NCBI GenBank assembly: GCA_017937485.1
Contig: JAGBDN010000094.1
Span: 27,592-91,591, forward strand
Length of the DNA: 64,000 nucleotides
Origin: Thermoguttaceae bacterium
Lineage (GTDB): Bacteria; Planctomycetota; Planctomycetia; Pirellulales; Thermoguttaceae
Direction: 5' to 3'
Shown here: positions 26,093-33,603 of the stretch, piece by piece
Numbering within the stretch: position 1 is the stretch's first letter
How the letters are laid out: each line of letters opens with the position of its first letter
Translations under genes and position numbers: made by a program
Notes under the pieces: generated by a model
What the model saw: the letters and a program-made list of their open reading frames with translations, nothing else
The model's database searches: none
What the model was told of the DNA's origin: nothing

Positions 26093-29008
26093 TTAGCGTC
26101 GCGGGCGATTTCGCGGTTCGACGCGCCAAGCGGAAACTTTCTCCGCGTCGGCGATAATTAGGCGCGGAACGCCGTTCCAACGGGCGACGCAAACGCCGGA
26201 AATTTCGGCTCCGTATTGAAAAACGTCGAACGGTTCGCCGGTCGCGCGGAAGAAGCGAACGACGCCGTTCGGGGACGCGACCAACCATTCGTCGACGCCG
26301 TCGCCGTCGACGTCGCCGGAAACGACGCGCTCCATTTGTCCGCTTTCCTCCCAATCGATCGGCGTCTTCCAAAGGGTCGAACCGTCCGCGCCTAAGCCGA
26401 CGAAATACGCGCCTTTAGGGTTCTCGTTTTCGACGATCGCGACGACGTTCGACTCGCCGTTCGGCGCGTCGGAAACGGCGAACCAAACGAAGGAGCCGCC
26501 GTCTTCGGCGCGGTATTCGGCGAGGCGTTCTCCGGTCGCCGCGTCGTTTTCGACGATCGAGCCGACGAGCCCTTGCGACCGCGTCGTCGCCAACAACGTT
26601 TGACGCGGCGTCGCGTTCGGACGATAACGGACGCCGAGCCGGTAAGGTTCGAGGACGCTTTCGTCTTTCCAACGGATTTTCGGACGCTCCGACTCGACGA
26701 CGTAAAGTCCGCGCGGCGTCGGAGCGGTCGAGGAGGGCGCGCCGACGAGTCCGAGCGCGAGTTCCGGCGTCCCGTCGCCGTCCGCGTCGAGGAAGCGAGC
26801 GTCGCCGACCCGTTGATTTTGGAGCTTGCCGAAGTCGAGCGTTCCGAGGTCGTTGAAGTTTTCGTCGAAGCGGTGCGCTTTTTGCGATTGCAAACGAGAC
26901 GACGCGACGTAATAACGCCGCCCGCCGTCGAAGCGAATCGTTCGAACGAAGGAAATCGGTTCGCCGACCGCCGCGGCCGGGGTCGTTTTGCGGACGAGGC
27001 GGCCTTGCGCGGTTAACAGGGCGAGCGCGTTGCCGTCGCAGGGGACGATTAAAAGGTCGCCCGGGAGCGCGTCGGCGACGGCCAACGGGACGAACGCGTC
27101 GGGGGGCGTCTCCGGTTGAGACGCGTTCGATCGGGGGGGCGCGACGCGTTCGGCGGTCGCGGCGTCGTTGGGGGCGTCGGAAGCGTTTTCGTCGTCGGGA
27201 AGGCGTTTGAAAGCGCGGGCGGCGTCGAAATCGGGGTCGGACGCGGAGACGGCCAACGGGTTCGTCGGCGCGTAAAGTTCGTCGAAACGCCAAATTTCGC
27301 GCAGTTCGAACGTTTTCGGGTAACGGCGCGGCGGAATCGAGGCGGGCGTCGGCTCGCGTTGTTCGGACGCGACGCGGTAACGGTCGTTGGCGTCGGCGGC
27401 TTCGAGCGACTCGACGAAGCGTTTGACGGCGGCGTAATGCGCGTTGAAGTCGTCGTTGTAAAGGTCGCCGCCGTCGAGCGCGCGAACGAGGAGCCGTTGG
27501 AGCGCGACGAACGAAATCGGTTCGCGAACGTATTTTTGAACGACGCCGCGTTCGTCGAGGAGCGCGAAAGACGGAACGTCCGGCGCCGGAAAATCGAATT
27601 CGCGAAGGGCGGCGCGGTCGAGGCGAAAGAGCGGAGCGGTCGCGCTTTTGGTTCCGTATTCGGCGCGAACCGCGTCGTCCGATTTTTCCGCCGAGTCGAA
27701 ATTGACGGCGAAGAACGCGAGTCGGGCGTCGGCGGCGTTGTATTGGGCGGCTTGCTCGAATTCTCGAAGCGCGCTTCCGGAGAGCGAACCGGCGTTCGGC
27801 GCGTCGGCGGTCGAAGAGCCCCAAAAACAGACGAGCGTTTTCTTGCCGTCGTTGCGCGGGCCGCCGAGCGTCGCGTCGGAGAAGCCGGAGACGAGCGAGC
27901 GAACGCGAACCGCCGGGAAGGAGCGACCGAGCGCCGACAATTCCGGCGGCAAAAAGCGGTCGACGACGCGAACGGCGGGCGTTTCGGCGTCGACGTTTTC
28001 GCCGTTGTTTTCCGCGTCGACGAGCGTTGCGTCGACGTTCGGGCGGGGCGAGACGTTCGGTTCGTTCGGGCGGCGCGGCGGTTCGCGGAAGCGGGACAAG
28101 TCGGTCGGCGCGACGTCGGAAAGAATTTGGTTCGGAAATTCCAAACGCAGCTCCGCGACGCGGTCGACTTCCTTCGGAACGGAAACCTGTTCGAGCGGGA
28201 ACTCGAAACGGACGAGCCCTTTCGTTTTGCGGTCGAGCCAAAGGACGCGGACGCCCCCTTCGGCGTCGATTTCGACGCGGTCGCAAGCGACGAGCGTTTC
28301 GGCGCCGGTCGCCTCGTCGACGAAACGGAGGTATTCCGGACGCAGAAGCCGGGCGCGCGCGCCCTCCGGAACGAGCGTTCGGAGCGGATCTTCCGCCAAG
28401 GTCAAAATCGCCTGCGGCGGCGCCCAAAAAACGCTCGGCGAGACGCGCAAGTCCATCGCCTTCGCAAGTTCCGAATCCGGGTAAAGCTCCTTAATCGACG
28501 TCAGCAACAGCGGCGCCGGGAGTTCGAGCCGTCGACCGGCGCGGGCTTCGTCGAGGATTTCGGCGCGAATCGTTTCGCCGTCCGACCAAAGGACGCCGGA
28601 GCCGACTTCCATTCGAACGAAATTCGGTTTCGCGAACGCGAAGGAACAGGGGACGCGGAGCGTTCGGCGGTCGCGTCCTTGACCGTCGAAGTCGCAAACG
28701 AGTTCGAAATAAGCGTCGTCGGCGTAAAATTTGGCGTTCGCGTAAGCGTCGACGGTCGCGCGGAGCGCCGCGGCGGCGGTTAATCCCGGAATTTCCGGCG
28801 GACGTTCTCCGGTCGGCGTCGTTAACGTTCCGTTCGACGGCGCCGTCGTTTCGGCGGTTTCGGCTTTTCGTCCCCAGCGTTCGCGCCAACGCTCGCGACG
28901 GCGTTCGCAACCGGCGCAAAGGAGCGCGACGACGAGAAGCGCGACGAGCGTCGACGTCGCCGAGGCGAACGTTCGCTTTTTTCGCGTCGTTTCTTCGTTG
29001 AATCGCAT
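26093..29008 (-). CDS. Large lipoprotein with thioredoxin-like and FG-GAP-like regions
   Basis: 971-residue envelope protein. Residues 19-34 form a lipoprotein signal (LLVVALLCAGC, Cys34). Residues about 75-320 resemble outer-membrane lipoprotein-sorting LolA/DUF2092-type beta domains (FELVCDFDGQGRDRRTLRVPC). Residues about 390-510 look like a thioredoxin fold (KKTLVCFWGSSTAD, PDVPSFALLDERGVVQKYV) without a CxxC. Residues about 640-960 hold FG-GAP/VCBS-like repeats, for example DADGDGTPELALG and GDVDGDGVDEWLVASPNGVVRFF, with Asp-rich calcium-type loops. The ATG at 29008 has AAAGGA 7 bases upstream. The domain order suggests an extracellular adaptor; the exact function is unknown. Confidence 0.7.
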   Translation of the reverse strand: MRFNEETTRKKRTFASATSTLVALLVVALLCAGCERRRERWRERWGRKAETAETTAPSNGTLTTPTGERPPEIPGLTAAAALRATVDAYANAKFYADDAYFELVCDFDGQGRDRRTLRVPCSFAFAKPNFVRMEVGSGVLWSDGETIRAEILDEARAGRRLELPAPLLLTSIKELYPDSELAKAMDLRVSPSVFWAPPQAILTLAEDPLRTLVPEGARARLLRPEYLRFVDEATGAETLVACDRVEIDAEGGVRVLWLDRKTKGLVRFEFPLEQVSVPKEVDRVAELRLEFPNQILSDVAPTDLSRFREPPRRPNEPNVSPRPNVDATLVDAENNGENVDAETPAVRVVDRFLPPELSALGRSFPAVRVRSLVSGFSDATLGGPRNDGKKTLVCFWGSSTADAPNAGSLSGSALREFEQAAQYNAADARLAFFAVNFDSAEKSDDAVRAEYGTKSATAPLFRLDRAALREFDFPAPDVPSFALLDERGVVQKYVREPISFVALQRLLVRALDGGDLYNDDFNAHYAAVKRFVESLEAADANDRYRVASEQREPTPASIPPRRYPKTFELREIWRFDELYAPTNPLAVSASDPDFDAARAFKRLPDDENASDAPNDAATAERVAPPRSNASQPETPPDAFVPLAVADALPGDLLIVPCDGNALALLTAQGRLVRKTTPAAAVGEPISFVRTIRFDGGRRYYVASSRLQSQKAHRFDENFNDLGTLDFGKLQNQRVGDARFLDADGDGTPELALGLVGAPSSTAPTPRGLYVVESERPKIRWKDESVLEPYRLGVRYRPNATPRQTLLATTRSQGLVGSIVENDAATGERLAEYRAEDGGSFVWFAVSDAPNGESNVVAIVENENPKGAYFVGLGADGSTLWKTPIDWEESGQMERVVSGDVDGDGVDEWLVASPNGVVRFFRATGEPFDVFQYGAEISGVCVARWNGVPRLIIADAEKVSAWRVEPRNRPRR

Positions 29009-29495
29009 CGTCGTTCCTTTCTTGCGCCGTCGTCGATTTGCGGGGAGGGGGCGAGCGTCGCGGCCCGGGCGGAGCGCGACGCTTTAACGAGTAATATAAA
29101 CGTATTTTGCTTTTGAGGGCAAGAGCGTTTTCGGAAGATTTTGGCGCGTCGGCGTCGGCGCGACCGACGTCGAAGGCCGAGTTAGACGAGGCGAAGTGAA
29201 CGACGCGCTTTTCTGTCTTGCGTAGAGCGCCTAAATTAACGCGGCGAAGCGGACGGTCGCGATTTTTTTTCGAGAACTGTGAAAAATCGACGGCGCCGCG
29301 ATTGCAATTTTCCGACGTCGCGGTTATACTAAGAGTCAAACGGAAACGAACGGCGCGTTTCGACGCTTCCGCTTTCGTCTTCGCGGTTTCGGAGCGTTTC
29401 GGCTCTTGGCGAAGCGAAGAGCGCGGAGAGCGGCGTTTGCCGCGCCGTCGAGTTTTTCCCCCGATTTCCTCCCCTTAATTAATAAGGACGAAAAA
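29009..29495. other. Divergent promoter region
   Basis: Spacer between the large lipoprotein (minus) and the DUF1080 gene (plus). AT-rich blocks lie at 29091-29115 and 29476-29486. A good plus-strand promoter is listed separately. No gene is supported. Confidence 0.45.
29302..29330 (+). promoter_or_regulatory. Sigma-70 promoter for double-DUF1080 gene
   Basis: TTGCAA (29302-29307), 17-base spacer, TATACT (29325-29330). It implies a leader of about 160 bases that ends with TTAATTAATAAGGACG at the ribosome site. Confidence 0.6.
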
Positions 29496-30761
29496 ATGCG
29501 CAAATTGTTCTGCTGCGCCGTCGCGTTGTTGGCGACGGTCGGTTGCTTCGCGGTCTCGTCGGCTCAAGCGGCGGACGTCGAAGAAGGTTTCGTTTCGATT
29601 TTCGACGGCAAATCGCTCGACGGTTGGGCGAAACACGGCGGTTCGGCGAAATATAAGGTCGAAAACGGCGAAATTATCGGCGAATGCGTTCCGAACACGC
29701 CGCACAACACCTTCCTCGTTTACGAAAAAGAATACGGCAACTTCATCTTGAAGCTCGACTTCAAAGTTTCCGTCCCGGGCAACTCCGGCGTTCAATTCCG
29801 CAGCCAAATTCGCGAAGACGGCGACCGTATGTTCGGTTACCAATGCGAAATCGCCGGCGACCAAGACAACGCCCGCATTTACGACGAAGGCCGCCGCGGC
29901 CACCAAAAAGGTCGCGTTTGGCTCGACCCGACTCCGGAAGAAACGCTGAAAAAAGCGTTCGCGACCTACAAAGCGGGCGACTGGAACACGCTCGAAATCC
30001 AATGCGTCGGCCCGTCGATCCGCACCTGGATCAACGGCGTCGCGGTCTCGAACTTCTTCGACTACGTCGACTTCAAAGGCTACTTCGGTCTCCAAGTTCA
30101 CGCCGGCGGCCAAGGAACGATTCACTGGAAAAACATCCGCGTTAAGGATTTGGGCGTCAGCGAATGGAAGTCGTTCTTCGTCAAGGGCGACGCCGGTTGG
30201 GAAATCAAAGACGCGTACAAATTCGTCCCGGCTTGCTGGAAGTTCAACGAAGAAGAAGGCTACCTGATCGGCGAACACCCGGCGTCGGAACCGAAAGACG
30301 GCCTTATCGTTACGAACGACAACTACGACGACTTCGTCGCGAAAGTCGACTATCGTTATTGGGGCGGCAACAGCGCGCTCTACTTCCGCGCTCACGAAGT
30401 CGACACGACTTGGCTCCTCCGCGGCTGCCAAGACGAAATCGCCGGGAACGGCAAAGAAGCGGCCATTTGGCACACCGCCGGTAAAAACGAACCGGGTCGC
30501 GGTTGGCTCGGCTCCGACGACGAATTTGTCGAAACGATCCGCAACAAAGACGGTTGGAACACGATCGCCGTCGCGGCTTGCGGCGACCGCGCCACGACGT
30601 TCCTGAACGGTTTCCGCGTCGTTGATATCGACGACCCGAAACTCGAAAAGACCGGCAAACTCGGTCTGCAACTCCACGGCCACGCCGACGGCAAAATGTG
30701 GTTCAAAAACTTCCAAGTGATGCCGATCACGAAGGAACAACGCGCGTTGATCGAACGTTAG
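29496..30761 (+). CDS. Exported protein with two DUF1080 domains
   Basis: 421-residue secreted protein; signal peptide 1-25 (AQAADVEEG). It carries two DUF1080 (3-keto-disaccharide hydrolase, concanavalin-like beta-jelly roll) domains. The first, about 29-220, opens with FVSIFDGKSLDGWAKHGG and holds NSGVQFRSQI, GYQCEI and FGLQVHAGGQGTIHWKNIRVK. The second, about 222-415, is more diverged (NSALYFRAHEV, LGLQLHGHADGKMWFKNFQV). The family acts on keto-sugars or binds carbohydrate; the substrate here is unknown. AAGGA lies 8 bases before ATG 29496. Its codons are noticeably C-ending (GAA, AAC, TTC, GGC), as expected for a highly expressed gene. It is followed by a hairpin and another DUF1080 gene. 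Confidence 0.88.
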   Translation: MRKLFCCAVALLATVGCFAVSSAQAADVEEGFVSIFDGKSLDGWAKHGGSAKYKVENGEIIGECVPNTPHNTFLVYEKEYGNFILKLDFKVSVPGNSGVQFRSQIREDGDRMFGYQCEIAGDQDNARIYDEGRRGHQKGRVWLDPTPEETLKKAFATYKAGDWNTLEIQCVGPSIRTWINGVAVSNFFDYVDFKGYFGLQVHAGGQGTIHWKNIRVKDLGVSEWKSFFVKGDAGWEIKDAYKFVPACWKFNEEEGYLIGEHPASEPKDGLIVTNDNYDDFVAKVDYRYWGGNSALYFRAHEVDTTWLLRGCQDEIAGNGKEAAIWHTAGKNEPGRGWLGSDDEFVETIRNKDGWNTIAVAACGDRATTFLNGFRVVDIDDPKLEKTGKLGLQLHGHADGKMWFKNFQVMPITKEQRALIER

Positions 30762-30776
30762 TCGACGCTTAAAAAT

Positions 30777-30813
30777 CGGCGCCGCTTTGAACGCGTTTTT
30801 CGAAGCGGCGCCG
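30777..30813 (+). terminator. Hairpin between the two DUF1080 genes
   Basis: CGGCGCCGCTT (30777-30787) pairs exactly with AAGCGGCGCCG (30803-30813); the tail is only moderately T-rich. Confidence 0.6.
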
Positions 30814-30931
30814 TTCGCTTTGTTCCGTTTATTCCGCGATTTTTTTCGCGACGCGTTTTTTGAAAACGCGACGTTATCGCAACTTTACCGCAATTATTTT
30901 ACCGCATTAATTATATCGAAAGGCAACTACG

Positions 30932-31972
30932 ATGAAAAAATCGTTCGGTCTCGCTCTTGTCGCGATGTTGTTTGGCGCTTCGTTCGCGAGCGCGCAAGAG
31001 TTCACCTCGCTGAAACAAGTCGCCGAATTTGAAAACGGCAAATATATCGACGCGTACAATATTCAAGGCGCGTACTACGAAGAAGCGAAAAACCGCGGTT
31101 ATCACGTGATCGCTCGCGGCGCGGACAAATTCGACGTCGTCGGTTACCAAGACGGTCTCCCGGGCGCCGGTTGGGATCGCTCGAAAGCGCGTTTCTTCGG
31201 GACGGGCGAACTGGTCGACGGCAAACTGGTCGTTACCGGTCAAAAGATGGATATTCCGCGTTACGAAGAAGACCGCGAAATTATCTTCACCGACGAACAA
31301 AAAGCGACGAAGCTGATCGGCACGATGGAAGGCGACCAATTCTTCCTCGAATTCCGCGGCAAGAGCGAACTGAAGCGCGTCGTTCTCGAAAGCCCGACGC
31401 TCGGTCAAAAGGCTCCGGAAGGCGCGAAGGTTATCTTCGACGGAACGAACCTCGACAATTTCGAACCGGGCGCGAAGATGAACGAAGAGACGAAGGCGCT
31501 TTGGTCGGAAGCTCGTATTAAACCGTTCGAAAAGAAGCCTTACACGCTGCACATTGAGTTTATGACGTCGTTCATGCCGAACCATACCGGTCAAGCGCGC
31601 GCCAACAGCGGCGTTTACATCGGCGAAGCGTACGAATGCCAAGTTTTGGACTCGTTCGGTCTTGAAGGCGAAAACAACGAATGCGGCGGTTTCTATCAAT
31701 TCGCGAAACCGATCGTCAATATGGCCGGCGTTCCGCTGACGTGGCAAACCTACGATATCGACTATACCCCGGCGAAGTTCGAAAACGGCAAAAAGGTTGC
31801 GAACGCTCGCGTTACGGTCAAACACAACGGCGTCGTGATTCACGATAACGTCGAGCTCCCGAAAGAAACGCCGGGCTGCAAGGGCGAAGCGGACGAAGCG
31901 CGCGGCTTGTACCTGCAAGGCCACGGCAACAAAGTCCAATACCGCAACATTTGGGTTCAATACAAAGACTAA
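30932..31972 (+). CDS. Exported DUF1080 protein
   Basis: 346-residue secreted protein with a signal peptide at 1-21 (ASFASAQ). Residues 25-150 are an unassigned N-terminal beta region found in front of some DUF1080 domains. The DUF1080 jelly roll covers about 160-344: KVIFDGTNLDNFEPG, ANSGVYIGEAYECQVLDSFG, and GLYLQGHGNKVQYRNIWVQ. A role in sugar hydrolysis or binding outside the cytoplasm is inferred from family. GAAAGG lies 9 bases before the ATG. The upstream leader has AT-rich GCATTAATTATATCG. Codon use is again strongly biased, as for the previous gene. A strong terminator follows. Confidence 0.87.
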   Translation: MKKSFGLALVAMLFGASFASAQEFTSLKQVAEFENGKYIDAYNIQGAYYEEAKNRGYHVIARGADKFDVVGYQDGLPGAGWDRSKARFFGTGELVDGKLVVTGQKMDIPRYEEDREIIFTDEQKATKLIGTMEGDQFFLEFRGKSELKRVVLESPTLGQKAPEGAKVIFDGTNLDNFEPGAKMNEETKALWSEARIKPFEKKPYTLHIEFMTSFMPNHTGQARANSGVYIGEAYECQVLDSFGLEGENNECGGFYQFAKPIVNMAGVPLTWQTYDIDYTPAKFENGKKVANARVTVKHNGVVIHDNVELPKETPGCKGEADEARGLYLQGHGNKVQYRNIWVQYKD

Positions 31973-32354
31973 GTCGAACGCGAAGTCGAGCGGCGTTCGA
32001 CGTTATAGACGAAGCGACGTTAAATCGTTCGCTCGTCGACGTTTAGCCGCCGTTCCGACATAACCGCAAACAAGAGAGACGCCGCGCCGGTTTCCGCCAA
32101 GAAGCCGTCGCGGCGTTTTTTTATTTTTCGCGCGTTGTTAGAACGACGATAAAGACGCGCAATGCGAGAAACCGCGGAGAAATTATGCGAATCGACTTGC
32201 AAGTCAACCTGAAATTCTCATTCGTCGCCGCTCGGCTCTTGATGAAAACGACAAAGTATGAGAAAATAAAAACGAAATCAATCTTGCGCGTTTGATTTTA
32301 CTTCGAATAAAATTGACCGCGCGACAAAAGAATAATTACGGAGAGGCGAAACGA
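31973..32354 (+). other. Intergenic region with terminator and leader
   Basis: Holds the DUF1080 terminator, then an AT-richer leader (32200-32345) in front of the first SUMF1-like gene. No separate gene is seen. Confidence 0.45.
32079..32122 (+). terminator. Terminator after DUF1080 gene
   Basis: ACGCCGCG (32079-32086) pairs with CGCGGCGT (32109-32116), followed by T7 and more T-rich sequence. Confidence 0.75.
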
Positions 32355-33410
32355 ATGAGTGAAGGCGCGGGATTTTGGGTAATTGTGGGGGGCGTCGTGG
32401 GGGGCGTCGCGGGGATTGCTACCACTATCAAAACCGGGATTGAAATTTGGGATTATTTTAGCGCCAAACGAAAAAATTCTTCGGAATTGGCGCCTACGTC
32501 GACGGCGGAGACAGCGCGACCGCGACCCGGAGAAATGCCGGACGATTGGTCGGGCGTTTATACGGCGGGAACGCGTCGAACGCTGAAAGCGAAAGGCGTT
32601 GATTTTGCGTTCCGTTATTGTCCAGCGGGAACGTTTTGGATGGGAAGCCCGGAGAGCGAAGAAGGGCGCGAGGACGACGAAACGCAACATCGTGTAAAGT
32701 TGACGCGAGGTTTTTGGATGTTGGAAACGCCGGTAACGGTCGGTATGTGGCGTTCCTTCGCGAAAACGACGGGATATCGGATGGGCGACGGTTATAACGG
32801 CGAAGGCGGCTGGGGGGTTAACGTTTTCGGCGAGTTTGTGCAAAGTTTGAGTTTTACTTGGGAAAACCCCGGTTTTCCCGAGAGTTTTCGACAAACGGAC
32901 GACCATCCGGCAACGCAGATTGACTGGGCCGGCGCTGTCGCTTTTTGCGATTGGCTGGCGAAGGAGACGAGAATGCCGATTCGCCTTCCGACGGAAGCTC
33001 AGTGGGAATACGCTTGTCGAGCGGGAACGATGACTCCGTATTTCTGGGGTTCGACGTTGAACGGGGATAAAGCGAATTGTGATGGGATTTTACCTTATGG
33101 TACGGTGGTCGAAGGTAAATTTCTTGCTCGAACAACAGAAGTTGGGAGTTACTACGCGAATCCTTGGGGCTTGTATGATATGCATGGGAATGTTGGGGAA
33201 TGGTGTGCGGATTGGTACGACAATTATAGCGTGGTTTCGCAATTTGATCCAACAGGGCCAGAAAAGGGAATGGAACGGATTTTGCGTGGCGGTGGTTGGG
33301 GGGATTTTGCAGAAGTTTGTCGGTCTGCTAAACGGAGCCATGATAAGCCGACGTGTCGATTCCACGACTGTGGTTTCCGTCTTGCAATAGATCAACAGTG
33401 CGAGGAATAG
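32355..33410 (+). CDS. SUMF1/FGE-sulfatase fold protein, membrane-anchored, mosaic 3' end
   Basis: 351-residue protein. Residues 7-28 form an N-terminal membrane segment; the FGE-sulfatase (C-type-lectin-like) domain spans about 85-345. Landmarks are FRYCPAGTFWMGSP, LPTEAQWEYACRAGTMTPYFWG, NPWGLYDMHGNVGEWCADWY and RILRGGGWGDFAEVCRSAKR. The CxxxxC copper/thiol pair of true formylglycine-generating enzymes is absent, so a catalytic FGE role is unlikely; binding or signalling is possible. ATG 32355 follows GGAGAGG. From about 33060 to the stop, codon use shifts (GGA, GGG, GGT, TGT, AAT, CTT become common) and base composition is visibly more AT-rich than the 5' part and than the paralog at 39984. 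This suggests recent replacement of the 3' third. Confidence 0.83.
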   Translation: MSEGAGFWVIVGGVVGGVAGIATTIKTGIEIWDYFSAKRKNSSELAPTSTAETARPRPGEMPDDWSGVYTAGTRRTLKAKGVDFAFRYCPAGTFWMGSPESEEGREDDETQHRVKLTRGFWMLETPVTVGMWRSFAKTTGYRMGDGYNGEGGWGVNVFGEFVQSLSFTWENPGFPESFRQTDDHPATQIDWAGAVAFCDWLAKETRMPIRLPTEAQWEYACRAGTMTPYFWGSTLNGDKANCDGILPYGTVVEGKFLARTTEVGSYYANPWGLYDMHGNVGEWCADWYDNYSVVSQFDPTGPEKGMERILRGGGWGDFAEVCRSAKRSHDKPTCRFHDCGFRLAIDQQCEE

Positions 33411-33603
33411 ATTCGCAATGAAAGTTTATGCCGCGACTATATTAAGCATAAACGCGGTATTGGGGCTTCGGCGTTTTTTTTCGGCAAAAGGTCGCGCGGC
33501 GGGTGGATTTTTCGCGGCGACTCGGGTATAATGAGGGAACGTCGGGCGCTTCGGGCGTCGGAGTGCCGCGTTTTTCGCCGTCCGTTTGCCGTCGCGAGTC
33601 GAA

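Noticed and set aside
32355..33410. SUMF1-like gene as a true formylglycine-generating enzyme or a proven diversity-generating retroelement target
   Set aside because: The CxxxxC catalytic pair is absent, and there is no reverse transcriptase, template repeat or accessory gene in the window.
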